NCBI GenBank assembly: GCA_947179295.1
Contig: CAMXAZ010000015.1
Location: 1-48,677, forward strand
DNA: 48,677 bases
Direction of reading: 5' to 3'
Origin: an uncultured Muribaculaceae bacterium
Lineage (GTDB): Bacteria > Bacteroidota > Bacteroidia > Bacteroidales > Muribaculaceae
Part shown: positions 6,286-15,852 of the stretch, one piece after another
Position numbering within the stretch: the first letter of the stretch is position 1
How the letters are laid out: each line of letters starts with the position of its first letter
Program-made: the position numbers and the translations under genes
The notes under the pieces: model-generated
The model's input: only the letters and a program-made list of their open reading frames with translations
Told to the model about the DNA's origin: nothing
Database searches by the model: none

Positions 6286-8757
6286 TCATGATTTTTTATC
6301 ATCTGCCGAATAATAGGAGGCATAGCGGTGATAGGGGGCGCCGGTGGTGAGAGTGCCGTTGAGGATCACCATGAAATTGTGGTAGCGGCGCGAGTCATAG
6401 ATGCGGTCGATTTCCGGGATCATGCGGCGGTCGAGCAGGCCTGCGCGCAGGATGAAGATGGTGATGTCGGCGAGCGGGGCGATGATCGAGGCATCGGCCA
6501 CGAGTTCGGCCGGAGGACAGTCGAGGAATATGTAGTCATACTCCTGACGGTATTTTTCGATCAGCTGTTTCAGCCGGTCAGAGTAGAGCAGTTCCGAGGG
6601 GTTGGGGGGGATGGTGCCTACCGGGAGCAGGTAGAGGCCCGGACATTCGGTCTGCTGGATGTATTTGTCGCAGTTGTCAGTCGCTCCTGAGATGTAGTCA
6701 GTGATGCCTCGTGAGTGGTCAGGGAGGACGCGGGAGACGGAGGCGCGGCGCAGGTCGAGGTCAATGATCAGGACTTTGCGGCTTTTTTCTTTCAGAGCCA
6801 GAGCTGCCGCGAGGTTGAGCGAGATGAACGATTTGCCTGAGCCGGGGTTGAATGATGTGACCATTATCACGCGGTTCTGACTGTTGCGTGTAATGAACTC
6901 AAGGTTGGCGCGCACCATTCGGAATGATTCATCGATGATGCTGCGGCCGTGGTCACGGACCAGAAGCGAGGGAGCTTCCTCGATCTGTGAGTTTTTGCCG
7001 AGAATGTCACGCCAGCGGCGGCGCCAGCGGCGTACGCGCAGAGTGTTGCTGTCAGATGATTCAGGGATCTCGCCGATCAGAGGTGTGCGGATGCCTTCAA
7101 GGTCTCCACGGTTGCGCAGACGGCTGTTCATGCTTTCATCAATGAACAGAATGAAGCCCGGAATCAGGATGCCGAGCACGAAGCAGATGAGGAGAATGTT
7201 GCGCGAGATCGGTGAGGTGGGGCGGTTGGAGCCCATAGGGGGCGTGATGATGCGGGTGTTGTAGGGGGTGAATGCCAGTGACAGTTCGTTTTCTTCTCTC
7301 TTCTGGAGCAGATAGAGATAAAGGGCTTCCTTGACTTTCTGCTGGCGTTCTACAGACAGGAGATATTTGGCCTGTCCGGGCGATGAGGCTATTTTCTGGT
7401 TTGTGGCTCTGTCGCTTCTGATCAGAGAGTTGAGCTGGGTCTGAAGAGCGCGTTCCTGGTTGGTGAGCGATGTGACGAGCGCGCTGCGCATACTGCGCAG
7501 GCTCTTGTCATAGTCCTGGAGCAGGGGGTTGGTATCGCCTGTCGAGTTTGAAAGTTTGTCGCGTTCGAGCTGCAGCTGGTTGAATTCATTGATCTGCGCC
7601 TCGATGCCGGGATTTTCAAGTCCGGCGTTCGCGGGGATGAGCTGGCCGTTTGTGTCGGGATTCTTGACATAGTCAAGGATGAATTTTGAAATGGCGATCT
7701 GAGTGGACACCTGCATCTGCTGTTTGGTGTTCTCGTTGGCGTCTTCCATATACATGGCCGAAGCGGCGGCCACGTCGGGCACGAGATGTTCGCCTTTGAA
7801 GTCGGCTATATCGCTGTCGACGTTGCCGAGTTCCTGTTCGATGACACGCAGACGGTCGGCTATGAACCTGGAGGTCGATTTGGCCATCTTGGCTTTGTCA
7901 TCGACCCATTTTTCATTGTAGATGTCTATGAGGGTGTTGAGGAAATCGTCGGCACGCTGGATGCTGACGTCTTTGAACGCGAAGTCAATGACTGTTGAAT
8001 TGTCATCTGCGAGGTTTTCCGAGAGTCTGGCTTTGTAGGCCTCGATAGCGTCAGAGATGCTGTAGCGGAAGACTTTGATTGTGTTTCCGAATCCTTTGGC
8101 GTAAGCCGGACCCGGATTGATTGTGATGGGGCCGAATGAGGTGGCTACGGTGTCGCCGATATTGACAGTCATTTCAGACGGGTCACATTCGACTCCGTTG
8201 AGCATCATTCTTGAGATGTCGATCTTTCCGTCGTCACGGATGTCGAGTTCCATTGATGCGGACTGTCTTGAGGGGATGGACAGGAAATCAACGGTCACAG
8301 GGCAGGAGTCGCCATAGAGTGTTATGTTTTTCAGCTTATGGCGGTAGACGTAGTCTGTCTGCAGGCCGAGACGCTGGATTACATCGGCTATGATTGCCGG
8401 CGACTGGAATGCGAGCATCTCGTTGTTGACGTTAGCCGAGTTCTGGAAGAGGCCGATATCGCTGAGTGCGCTTGCCACTCCCTGACTTCCGGATTCGGTG
8501 TCTTCGTTGATCATTACGGAGGCTGTCCGGGTGTAGGTTTTGGGGGTGCTCATTATATAGAGCACTCCAAGACCGAGAAAGATTATAATGGAAATTACGA
8601 ACCATTTCCATTTGTTCAGGCAGAGAATGAAGAAGTCATGCAGGTTGAAAGAGCTGTCGTCTGTTTCAGTAGCCTGAGGTGATGGAGCCGCTGCCGGCTG
8701 GGCGGATGCGGAATTGTATGGATATCCTTCGGGAAACGGGTTGCTGTTCTGAGTCAT
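6286..8757 (-). CDS. Wzc-like polysaccharide co-polymerase with tyrosine-kinase domain
   Basis: An 823-residue inner-membrane protein controlling chain length and export of surface or exopolysaccharide. Order: Pro/Ala-rich cytoplasmic N-terminus, transmembrane helix at about 52-70, periplasmic Wzz region with coiled coil (about 290-490), a proline-rich segment before the second helix at about 520-540, then the BY-kinase domain. That domain has Walker A FNPGSGKS at 636-643, Walker A' VLIIDLDLR at 662-670 and Walker B YIFLDCPP at 742-749. The tail carries four tyrosines (809, 812, 815, 816), the expected autophosphorylation cluster, though short. It follows the Wza-like gene after a 165-nt gap. 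No glycosyltransferases are adjacent, so the polymer it serves is unknown. Confidence 0.93.
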   Translation of the reverse strand: MTQNSNPFPEGYPYNSASAQPAAAPSPQATETDDSSFNLHDFFILCLNKWKWFVISIIIFLGLGVLYIMSTPKTYTRTASVMINEDTESGSQGVASALSDIGLFQNSANVNNEMLAFQSPAIIADVIQRLGLQTDYVYRHKLKNITLYGDSCPVTVDFLSIPSRQSASMELDIRDDGKIDISRMMLNGVECDPSEMTVNIGDTVATSFGPITINPGPAYAKGFGNTIKVFRYSISDAIEAYKARLSENLADDNSTVIDFAFKDVSIQRADDFLNTLIDIYNEKWVDDKAKMAKSTSRFIADRLRVIEQELGNVDSDIADFKGEHLVPDVAAASAMYMEDANENTKQQMQVSTQIAISKFILDYVKNPDTNGQLIPANAGLENPGIEAQINEFNQLQLERDKLSNSTGDTNPLLQDYDKSLRSMRSALVTSLTNQERALQTQLNSLIRSDRATNQKIASSPGQAKYLLSVERQQKVKEALYLYLLQKREENELSLAFTPYNTRIITPPMGSNRPTSPISRNILLICFVLGILIPGFILFIDESMNSRLRNRGDLEGIRTPLIGEIPESSDSNTLRVRRWRRRWRDILGKNSQIEEAPSLLVRDHGRSIIDESFRMVRANLEFITRNSQNRVIMVTSFNPGSGKSFISLNLAAALALKEKSRKVLIIDLDLRRASVSRVLPDHSRGITDYISGATDNCDKYIQQTECPGLYLLPVGTIPPNPSELLYSDRLKQLIEKYRQEYDYIFLDCPPAELVADASIIAPLADITIFILRAGLLDRRMIPEIDRIYDSRRYHNFMVILNGTLTTGAPYHRYASYYSADDKKS

Positions 8758-8922
8758 TTTTTTGACACGTTTTTTAGTAGTGGTCCTTTTATGGAAGAAT
8801 CTTGGATGGGGCTGCCTTAGAAGTCGGTTTTTTACAACTTTTTAGTTCAGGCACTGGCCTTTGGAGAGGATGAATACGGTTGAAACCGGGGCGTGTGGCG
8901 GTCTGAAAAAAGGCCGTCGGCA

Positions 8923-9729
8923 TCACTTGAGTATGATGAGCGAGGTGATTGTGGTGGCCAGAGAGGCGAGGGAGATCCAGAATGATGTTGACTGGAAGGT
9001 GTTGCCGTTGAGTGTGCTCTGGCGGATTCTGGTCTTGTTGGGATCAATGTAGATTACGTCGTCCTGCTGCACGAAATAGGCCGGGGAGTTGCGCAGTTTC
9101 TCTACATCGAGCAGGCTCACGATGTATGTTTCCTGGCGGTCGCCGTAGCTGCGCACAAGTTTGACTTCCTGGCGCTTGCCATAGATGGTGAGGTCGCCGG
9201 CAAGTCCGAGTGCGTCGAGTATGGTCATGTCGTCACGGTCAATGGCGTATGAACCTGGTTTTGCAACTTCGCCCATCACTGTCACGATTCCGTTGGTGAG
9301 TTCGACTGTCACCACGGGGTCTCTGACGAGGTCTTTGGAGATGAGCATGCCTTTGATGAGGGCGGCGATTTCAAGACGAGTCATGCCTTCAACCTTAATT
9401 TCGCCAAGGAAAGGGAAGTCAATCGAGCCTTCCGGCGATACTGTGTAGACGCTGACACCCTGATTGGTCCCGCGGCCGGATGCAGAGGTGCCGATGTTGC
9501 GTGGGACATAGGGCAGATTGAACATGTCGGTGAGCTGCGCGTCACGTGAGTTCACGACGATTGAAATCTTGTCAGCCGGCTTGATCTTTATTGTCTGGGT
9601 GGGGACTGTGTAGATCTGAGCGTCTTTAAGATCTTGAAAATAAGTGATGTCTTTTGGCGTAGAGCATGCGGCCGAGGCCAGAAGAAGAATAATCAGAATT
9701 GAGATCTGGTTGAAACGGAGGTGAAGCAT
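8923..9729 (-). CDS. Wza-like polysaccharide export lipoprotein
   Basis: A 268-residue outer-membrane export protein. Lipoprotein signal with lipobox ASAAC (Cys22), then the Bacteroidetes-type start STPKDITYFQDL. A polysaccharide-export domain covers about 45-135 (KIKPADKISIVV, VSPEGSIDFPFLGEIKV), and an SLBB segment follows at about 145-235 (GIVTVMGEVAKPGSYAI). The C-terminus ends in a hydrophobic helix at about 248-266, as in the Wza group. It is upstream of the Wzc-like kinase on the same strand, so the two should form the export channel and its motor. Confidence 0.92.
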   Translation of the reverse strand: MLHLRFNQISILIILLLASAACSTPKDITYFQDLKDAQIYTVPTQTIKIKPADKISIVVNSRDAQLTDMFNLPYVPRNIGTSASGRGTNQGVSVYTVSPEGSIDFPFLGEIKVEGMTRLEIAALIKGMLISKDLVRDPVVTVELTNGIVTVMGEVAKPGSYAIDRDDMTILDALGLAGDLTIYGKRQEVKLVRSYGDRQETYIVSLLDVEKLRNSPAYFVQQDDVIYIDPNKTRIRQSTLNGNTFQSTSFWISLASLATTITSLIILK

Positions 9730-9805
9730 AATCAGCTTTATGGCTTTGATGCGTGGTGAATTGAATTGTAAACAGGTGTTGAAACTGTAGGGCCGTATTA
9801 CGTTG

Positions 9806-9838
9806 CAAAATTAATATTTTTTTTGATATCAACTGCAA
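9806..9838 (-). promoter_or_regulatory. Promoter of the Wza-Wzc pair
   Basis: Minus strand: TTGC (9838-9835), a 21-nt spacer and TAATTTTG (9813-9806). This leaves a leader of about 70 nt before the Wza-like start. Confidence 0.45.
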
Positions 9839-9906
9839 CTATCGGGCATAAATGAGCAGACCGGTGCCGGTCGGCTTGTCTGAAAGCTTTTAGTCGGAGC
9901 ATATAG

Positions 9907-9957
9907 TGGCGGTCATTCCGGCCGTCCTTGTTGAAAGGTCGGGCAGAATGGCCGCCA
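9907..9957. repeat. Long inverted repeat in the intergenic region
   Basis: TGGCGGTCATTC (9907-9918) pairs with GAATGGCCGCCA (9946-9957), 12 bp including one G-U pair, and the loop folds again (CCTT with AAGG). It lies downstream of the small lipoprotein gene and upstream of the Wza promoter on the minus strand. No T-run follows, so it may protect a 3' end rather than stop transcription alone. Confidence 0.5.
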
Positions 9958-9994
9958 TATCGGATTGATGTCACATAGTGAATCTCATGTGCTT

Positions 9995-10018
9995 AGAGGT
10001 TGTTTTTAAATAACCTCT
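9995..10018. repeat. Dispersed palindrome, copy B
   Basis: AGAGGTTGTTT (9995-10005) against AAATAACCTCT (10008-10018), one mismatch compared with copy A. The TAA stop codon of the lipoprotein gene (10020-10018, minus strand) overlaps its edge, so the palindrome is the immediate 3' untranslated sequence. Confidence 0.7.
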
Positions 10019-10509
10019 TATTTTCCCTGATCGGTAATCTGGGTGTCGGGGGTAAGAGTGCCGCCGCCTTCGCCGCCTTCATCTCCGCCGGGTTCCTGAG
10101 AGTCGTTGGGGAGGACGTTGAATTTGAAGCGGGCTACTGCGAATCCGACAGATTTGCCGACCTGAAGCACTGTTGCCTGGACGCCAAGATAGTGTTCGCC
10201 GACTTCGAGTTCGGAAGTGTTGATATTGATGGCGAAAGGCATGATGTCAGTGCGGCCAACGGGCACACCGTCAAGGAAATATACTACATTGGTGAGCGTA
10301 GCTTCTTTGGTGCCCTCTGCCGGGATGGCTTTCAGGGCGTTGATTTCGAGGGTGGTTCCCTGAACTACGCTGACAACTCCGTTTTCCTCGGTGCCTCCTG
10401 AATAGTCAATGGCCAGAGATACGTTGGGGAGGTCCTTATCGTCATCGTCACATGATGTGAAGACGCCGAGCAACGGAAGGACTAAGAGCAGATAAAGAAA
10501 TTTTTTCAT
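10018..10509 (-). CDS. Small lipoprotein with an Ig-like domain, function unknown
   Basis: A 163-residue lipoprotein from the ATG at 10509 (MKKFLYLLL). The longer frame to 10578 only adds a non-conserved leader. The lipobox FTSC gives Cys20 followed by DDDDKD, an acidic stretch like the surface-export signal of Bacteroidetes. Residues about 30-135 form a beta-sandwich (VSLAIDYSGG, VVYFLDGVPVGRTDIMPFAIN, GEHYLGVQATV), resembling Ig-like modules that decorate surface proteins. The tail (about 138-163) is Gly/Glu/Pro/Thr-rich and disordered. It lies 83 nt after clpB on the same strand, probably with its own promoter. No enzyme motif is visible. Confidence 0.75.
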   Translation of the reverse strand: MKKFLYLLLVLPLLGVFTSCDDDDKDLPNVSLAIDYSGGTEENGVVSVVQGTTLEINALKAIPAEGTKEATLTNVVYFLDGVPVGRTDIMPFAININTSELEVGEHYLGVQATVLQVGKSVGFAVARFKFNVLPNDSQEPGGDEGGEGGGTLTPDTQITDQGK

Positions 10510-10592
10510 AAGTTGCAGTAAAATAGTTTTGAGTAAAAAATAGGTAAAGTATGATAAAATGTTGATGTAGAGCGCCATCAGCGGCGCAAGGA

Positions 10593-13181
10593 TCAGTTCC
10601 TGAATACGATGTCAGACCCGTCATGGTCGATTATAATCGGATGTTCGCGGTCGACTTTCTGGGCCAGGATGTCTTTCGAGAGCTGGTTGAGCACCAGGCG
10701 GTGGATGACACGCTTGACCGGACGGGCACCGAATTCCGGATCGTAGCCCTCTTCGGCGAGAAATTTCAAGGCCTTCGGGGTGACTTCGAGCGTGATGCCG
10801 TTTTTGGCGAGCATCCGCTGGATTGACTTGATCTGCAGGCCGACGATTTCTTCGATCTCCTTCTCGTTGAGCGGCGTGAACATTATGATCTCGTCGATGC
10901 GGTTGAGGAATTCCGGACGGATTGTCTGCTTGAGCAGTTCGATCACTTCACCTTTGGTCTTCTCAATGACTTCGCCGCGGTTTTCGGGAGTCATCTTTGC
11001 GAAGTTGTCGCGGATGAGGGGCGAACCCATGTTGGAGGTCATGATGATGATGGTGTTCTTGAAGTTGACCATTCGGCCTTTGTTGTCGGTCAGACGGCCG
11101 TCATCAAGTACCTGCAGCAGGATGTTGAACACGTCGGGATGGGCTTTCTCTATTTCGTCGAACAGAACCACGGAGTAGGGCTTGCGCCTTACGGCTTCGG
11201 TCAGCTGTCCGCCTTCATCGTAGCCTACATATCCCGGAGGCGCTCCGACAAGACGGCTGACGGAGTGCTTCTCCTGATATTCGCTCATGTCGATTCGGGT
11301 CATCATGTTCTCATCGTCAAAGAGATATTCGGCGAGGGCTTTTGCAAGTTCTGTCTTGCCGACACCGGTGGTGCCGAGGAAGATGAACGAACCGATGGGG
11401 CGGCGTGGGTCGTTGAGGCCCGCGCGTGAGCGACGTACGGCATCAGCTATGGCTGCGATAGCGTCGTTCTGCCCGACAACGCGGTTGTGGAGCTCGGCTT
11501 CGAGGTGGAGGAGCTTTTCTTTTTCGCTCTGCACCATCTTGTTGACCGGAATCCCTGTCCAGCGTGAGACCACGTCGGCTATGTCTTCCGAGTCGACTTC
11601 TTCCTTGATGAAGGCTTTTTCGCCCTGCATCATTTTCAGCTGTTCCTGAATGGCGGCGTTTTCCTGCTCCTTCTGCTGGACTTTGGAGTAGCGGATTTCT
11701 GCCACTTTGGCGTAGTCGCCCTCGCGTTCGGCGCGTTCGGCGTCGAAGTTGAGCTGTTCGATGTCTATCTTGTTCTGCTGGATCTTGTTGATCAGGTCTT
11801 TCTCGGCCTTCCATTTGGCTGTGAATTCTTTTTCCTGATCGCGCAGATCGGCGAGCGATTTTTCAATTTCCTTGACTTTTTCTTTGTCGCCCTCGCGCTT
11901 GATGGCCTCGCGCTCAATCTCTTTCTGGGCAATCAGACGAGTGATTTCGTCAAGAGCCTGCGGCACGGAGTCAATCTCAAGACGCAGCTTGGAGGCGGCC
12001 TCGTCCACCAGGTCGATGGCCTTGTCGGGGAGGAAACGGTCGGTTATATAGCGTTCCGACAGGGTTACGGCGGCTATGATCGCCTCGTCGCGGATGCGGA
12101 CTTTGTGGTGGTTTTCGTAGCGCTCTTTGAGGCCGCGGAGAATCGCTATGGCGGCGGCCTCGTCAGGTTCGTTGACCATCACTTTCTGGAAACGGCGTTC
12201 GAGGGCTTTGTCTTTTTCGAAATATTTCTGATATTCGTCAAGGGTCGTGGCTCCGATTGAGCGGAGTTCGCCACGGGCAAGCGCAGGTTTCAGAATGTTG
12301 GCTGCATCCATCGCGCCTTCACCTTTGCCTGCTCCGACGAGGGTGTGGATCTCGTCAATGAAGAGTATGATCTCGCCGTCGGCTCCGGTGACTTCGTTGA
12401 CAATGGCTTTGAGGCGTTCTTCGAATTCGCCTTTGTATTTGGCGCCTGCCACGAGGGCTCCCATGTCAAGGGAGTAGATCTGCTTGGTGCGCAGATTTTC
12501 CGGAACGTCGCCGCGGACTATGCGCTGGGCGAGGCCTTCGGCAATGGCAGTCTTACCGGTGCCCGGTTCGCCGATGAGCATGGGGTTGTTTTTGGTTCGG
12601 CGCGAGAGGATCTGAAGCACACGGCGGATTTCATCGTCGCGGCCTATCACCGGATCGAGCTTGCCTTCACGGGCGCGCTCATTCAGGTTGATGGCATATT
12701 TCGAGAGGGCCTGATAGGTGTCTTCGGCACTTTGGTCAGTAGCTTTTTTGCCTTTGCGGAGTTCTGCGATAGCCGATTCGAGTTCCCGTTGGCTCAATCC
12801 GGCGTCCTTGAGAATGGTCGATGCCGGAGAGTTGACCGAGAAGATGGCTAAAAGCAGAGCTTCGAGGGTGACATATTCGTCACCTTGCTTTTTTGCTAAG
12901 TCAAGTGCTTTCTGCAGGACGTCGTTTGAACTGCGGCTGAGATAAGGTTCGCCTCCCGACACTTTCGGTTCGGCTGCAATCTTGCTGTCAACTTGTCGCA
13001 TCAAAGTGGCAGTGTTGGCTCCGACTTTGGAAAAGATGAAGTTGATGAGCGATTCGCCTTCAGTCATGACTCCTTTGAGAAGATGCACGGGTTCGATGGC
13101 CTGATTACCTGCTCCGCGGGTAATTTCGATAGCCTTCTGAATGGCTTCCTGTGATTTGATAGTGAAATTGTTGAAGTTCAT
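10593..13181 (-). CDS. clpB: ATP-dependent disaggregase ClpB
   Basis: Hexameric AAA+ chaperone that pulls proteins out of aggregates together with DnaK. Length 862 is normal. Order: double Clp_N domain (1-145), first AAA+ domain with Walker A GEPGTGKT at 204-211 and Walker B IILFIDE near 271, coiled-coil middle domain at about 405-525 (rich in Lys/Glu; this separates ClpB from ClpA/ClpC), second AAA+ domain with GTTGVGKT at 603-610, and the C-terminal domain with [12 protein letters not shown]. The start [14 protein letters not shown] is the family N-terminus. I could not find a convincing heat-shock operator or CIRCE element upstream. Confidence 0.97.
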   Translation of the reverse strand: MNFNNFTIKSQEAIQKAIEITRGAGNQAIEPVHLLKGVMTEGESLINFIFSKVGANTATLMRQVDSKIAAEPKVSGGEPYLSRSSNDVLQKALDLAKKQGDEYVTLEALLLAIFSVNSPASTILKDAGLSQRELESAIAELRKGKKATDQSAEDTYQALSKYAINLNERAREGKLDPVIGRDDEIRRVLQILSRRTKNNPMLIGEPGTGKTAIAEGLAQRIVRGDVPENLRTKQIYSLDMGALVAGAKYKGEFEERLKAIVNEVTGADGEIILFIDEIHTLVGAGKGEGAMDAANILKPALARGELRSIGATTLDEYQKYFEKDKALERRFQKVMVNEPDEAAAIAILRGLKERYENHHKVRIRDEAIIAAVTLSERYITDRFLPDKAIDLVDEAASKLRLEIDSVPQALDEITRLIAQKEIEREAIKREGDKEKVKEIEKSLADLRDQEKEFTAKWKAEKDLINKIQQNKIDIEQLNFDAERAEREGDYAKVAEIRYSKVQQKEQENAAIQEQLKMMQGEKAFIKEEVDSEDIADVVSRWTGIPVNKMVQSEKEKLLHLEAELHNRVVGQNDAIAAIADAVRRSRAGLNDPRRPIGSFIFLGTTGVGKTELAKALAEYLFDDENMMTRIDMSEYQEKHSVSRLVGAPPGYVGYDEGGQLTEAVRRKPYSVVLFDEIEKAHPDVFNILLQVLDDGRLTDNKGRMVNFKNTIIIMTSNMGSPLIRDNFAKMTPENRGEVIEKTKGEVIELLKQTIRPEFLNRIDEIIMFTPLNEKEIEEIVGLQIKSIQRMLAKNGITLEVTPKALKFLAEEGYDPEFGARPVKRVIHRLVLNQLSKDILAQKVDREHPIIIDHDGSDIVFRN

Positions 13182-13324
13182 GAGCTATGTTGAAGTAGTG
13201 AGTTTTGTCTGTTATGATGGCCCGCAGATGGGCCTGAGCCTTGGCCGGTGCGTTGTTTGGCCGGCTACTATAATAGTTTAACAAAAATCATGCCGATTGG
13301 TTGAGTTGTCAGTCAGGATTGAGG

Positions 13325-13370
13325 CAAAAAACGAGCCGCCGTCTTTACCTGTTGCGGTAAAGACGGCGGC
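13325..13370 (-). terminator. Strong intrinsic terminator after tonB
   Basis: Perfect 15-bp stem: GCCGCCGTCTTTACC (13335-13349) with GGTAAAGACGGCGGC (13356-13370) and a 6-nt loop. On the minus strand it is followed by CGTTTTTT. It closes the exbB-exbD-exbD-tonB transcript 32 nt after the tonB stop and separates it from clpB. Confidence 0.92.
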
Positions 13371-13401
13371 TGCCGTTAGTCTGATGAGAATCGAGTCAGG
13401 A

Positions 13402-14259
13402 TCAGATACCCTGGAGCTTGAATGTCACGGGGAGGGTGTACCATACGTTCACCGCGTGACCGTTCATCTTGCCGGGGACGAATGCGGGAAGAGACTTCAC
13501 CACGCGCACAGCTTCCTTGTCAAGATCGGGGTCCTTAGAGCGGAGCACCTTCACTTCACCGACCTTACCGGTCTTGGTGACGACGAACTGTACGACTACG
13601 CGTCCCTGGATGTTGTTCTCCTGAGCCATAGCCGGGTAGCGGATGTGCTCGCTCACCCATTTGAGGAGGGCGGCATCGCCACCGGGGAACTGGGGTTTCT
13701 GTTCAACCACGGTGAATACCTGGTTGTCATCCACGGGTTCGGGTTTCTTTTCTTCAACGATTACTTCTTCTTTGTGTTCACGAACCACATTGAGGTCGTC
13801 GGTACCCTTGTCAAAGTCAGTGGTACCCACGGCAGTGTCAGTGTCCTTGAGTTCGTCCTGAGATTTGATTTCCTCTACAACCTCTTCGTCTTTTGTGATC
13901 TGAAGTTCGGTTGCCTTTACGGTGTTGAGGATTTCTTCAGGAAGAGCTTCGGGCTGCTGCTCCTCTACGCGCTGCATTTCTTCTTCTTCGGGCTCGTCTT
14001 CCTGCTGGTCATCGGCAGAGTAGTCGATCATGGCCTGTTCGATCTGGTCTTCGGGACGTTCTTCAGCTTTCTGAAGCACGGTGTTGGCGAGGAGACCGAG
14101 GAGGCCGACCAGGAGAAGCACGATAAGAATAACGAGCATCGCGCGGTTGTGGCGTCCGGCAGAAGCCTTGCGGAGCTCATAGGCTCCGAAGTCTTTGTTT
14201 TTGCCTTCGAAAATTATGTCAATCCATTCTTTTGATGAAAGATCTACGTCTTTTGCCAT
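13402..14259 (-). CDS. tonB: TonB energy-transducing protein
   Basis: Links the proton motive force to TonB-dependent outer-membrane transporters. The 285 residues comprise the N-terminal cytoplasmic motif WIDIIFEGKNKDFGAYELR (12-30, typical of Bacteroidetes TonB), one transmembrane helix (41-58), a long acidic periplasmic linker (about 65-190) instead of the classical Pro-Lys repeat, and a TonB C-terminal domain (about 200-285: YPAMAQENNIQGRVVVQFVV, LPVTFKLQ). It is the last gene of exbB-exbD-exbD-tonB, 50 nt after the second exbD. Confidence 0.94.
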   Translation of the reverse strand: MAKDVDLSSKEWIDIIFEGKNKDFGAYELRKASAGRHNRAMLVILIVLLLVGLLGLLANTVLQKAEERPEDQIEQAMIDYSADDQQEDEPEEEEMQRVEEQQPEALPEEILNTVKATELQITKDEEVVEEIKSQDELKDTDTAVGTTDFDKGTDDLNVVREHKEEVIVEEKKPEPVDDNQVFTVVEQKPQFPGGDAALLKWVSEHIRYPAMAQENNIQGRVVVQFVVTKTGKVGEVKVLRSKDPDLDKEAVRVVKSLPAFVPGKMNGHAVNVWYTLPVTFKLQGI

Positions 14260-14309
14260 AGTTTCAATAGAAATTTTTCAGGGTTAATTATATATCTGTC
14301 ATCAAAAGA

Positions 14310-15056
14310 TTACTTCTTAGGGTTCTTCTTGAGGAAGTCAAGAATGAGCGCTGAGTCTACCTGGTTGATGTTGTCAATCTGGTAGCGGGAAATCTGGTTG
14401 ATCTGCATTTCGTCGAGAGCGCTGATCAGGCTTTCCCATGAAGCTTCAGGAGTGGCCTTGATGATAACCACCGGACGGGTAAGAGTAGAGTCGTTACGGA
14501 TTTCGCGGGCACGAGCCTGATAGATAGAGTCGTTGATTGCAGAAATCGGAGAGAACTCTTTGGCGCGCCAGCGAGCCTTCTCTTTTTCGATTTTACTCAG
14601 AACCTGGAGGTTACGATCGTGGAGGATCTTGCGGATGCCTTGCTGGAGCTTTCCGTCGTTGCCGAGGAATTTTTCAGCTTTGAGCTTGTTGTTGTCAATA
14701 AGACCGTCGCCGTTAGCGTCAGCGATTTCAGGCATACCTTCGTAGTAGTAAACCACGTTCATGGGGCGGCCTGCGTCGTCTTTCTTGACTTCGCCGTTGG
14801 CATTGCGTTCAGTAGTCAGGATGAGGGTGATAGCCTCTGATTCCTTTGCTTTGTTCATCTGCTGTTCCTCAACTTTCTCATTCGAGGGGAGTGAGATGGT
14901 GAGGGTCTGAGATTTGATCATTGTGGTACAAAGCATGAAGAATGTAATCAGAAGCATGTTCATGTCCACCATGGGGGTGAAGTCCACGTGGATAGACATC
15001 TTTTTCTGGGCGCCTTTTTTCTTCTTGCCGCCGTCTGATTGTTCTATTTGTGCCAT
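14310..15056 (-). CDS. exbD: ExbD/TolR-family proton-channel subunit, second copy
   Basis: Single-span partner of ExbB. Lysine-rich cytoplasmic start (about 11-19), then VDFTPMVDMNMLLITFFML (24-42), where Asp31 corresponds to the protonatable aspartate of the ExbD helix. At 248 residues it is longer than E. coli ExbD (141). The extra length is a charged insertion (about 75-190) in the periplasmic domain, a pattern seen in Bacteroidetes. It starts 5 nt after the first exbD, so the two are probably translated together and may form a heteromeric channel. Confidence 0.9.
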   Translation of the reverse strand: MAQIEQSDGGKKKKGAQKKMSIHVDFTPMVDMNMLLITFFMLCTTMIKSQTLTISLPSNEKVEEQQMNKAKESEAITLILTTERNANGEVKKDDAGRPMNVVYYYEGMPEIADANGDGLIDNNKLKAEKFLGNDGKLQQGIRKILHDRNLQVLSKIEKEKARWRAKEFSPISAINDSIYQARAREIRNDSTLTRPVVIIKATPEASWESLISALDEMQINQISRYQIDNINQVDSALILDFLKKNPKK

Positions 15057-15061
15057 AATGA

Positions 15062-15778
15062 TTAGTCTTGCTCAGTTTTTAACGCAGTCTGGATGCTGAA
15101 GCGGTTCATCTTGAGGGTCTGCAGGTTGTCGAGCACGTCGTGAACGATGTCATAAGAGGTGTCTTTATCGGCCTTAACGGCGATACCTTCACCTTTTTTC
15201 ATGGCTTTCACGAGGTTTTCGTTGCCTGAGTTGTAGATGGCGCGCATCCAGATCTGGAACTCATTGAGGTGTTCCATGTCCTTGTTGTCATTGATAGGAA
15301 TTCCGACACCTTTCTGAGTCATGTCAGTGATGAATTTGTCCTGATCAGTCTGAGACATTGAAAGGAACTGGGGGAGTACCTGGAAAGGAACACCGAACAT
15401 ATTGATTTTAGAGAATGCTTCGCGCTGTGCTACACTGAGCTGCACCTGATTGTTGGGGTGCTGCTTGTTGTAGAGCGTTACTGCTTCATCAAGAATCGTC
15501 TTGCGGAGAGCCTCAGATCCCCATGTGTCTTTGGTTTCAGCGTCAGCGTCACCGGCAATGGAGATGAAGATTTTCCCCTCAGGGCTCACGAGTATCGACG
15601 CCAGGTTGGCGGTCGGTACCTTCTGCTCTGATACAGAGGAGGGGGTCAGTACAGTGACCGGCTCCTTCTGAAGGAAGGTAGATGTCAACATGAAGAAAGT
15701 AAGCAAGAGCACAGTCACGTCACTCATCGCGGTCATGTCGATGAGGGTGCTTTTTCTCTTCATTTTTACTTTTCCCAT
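15062..15778 (-). CDS. exbD: ExbD/TolR-family proton-channel subunit, first copy
   Basis: A 238-residue ExbD homologue with a basic N-terminus (KVKMKRK), the segment STLIDMTAMSDVTVLLLTFF (10-29) carrying Asp20 at the proton-binding position, and a periplasmic domain longer than usual. It differs clearly from the next copy, so the pair is not a recent duplication. It follows exbB after 74 nt in the TonB operon. Confidence 0.9.
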   Translation of the reverse strand: MGKVKMKRKSTLIDMTAMSDVTVLLLTFFMLTSTFLQKEPVTVLTPSSVSEQKVPTANLASILVSPEGKIFISIAGDADAETKDTWGSEALRKTILDEAVTLYNKQHPNNQVQLSVAQREAFSKINMFGVPFQVLPQFLSMSQTDQDKFITDMTQKGVGIPINDNKDMEHLNEFQIWMRAIYNSGNENLVKAMKKGEGIAVKADKDTSYDIVHDVLDNLQTLKMNRFSIQTALKTEQD

Positions 15779-15852
15779 ATTACGATTATCTAATTGTTAT
15801 AGGTTAATTTGAATTGGATTAAACCTTGGTTAGTTGAATCTGTAATTAGGGA

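Noticed and set aside
13297-14235. A 312-codon plus-strand frame opposite tonB
   Set aside because: It is antisense to TonB, whose domains are unmistakable, and it runs through the operon terminator.
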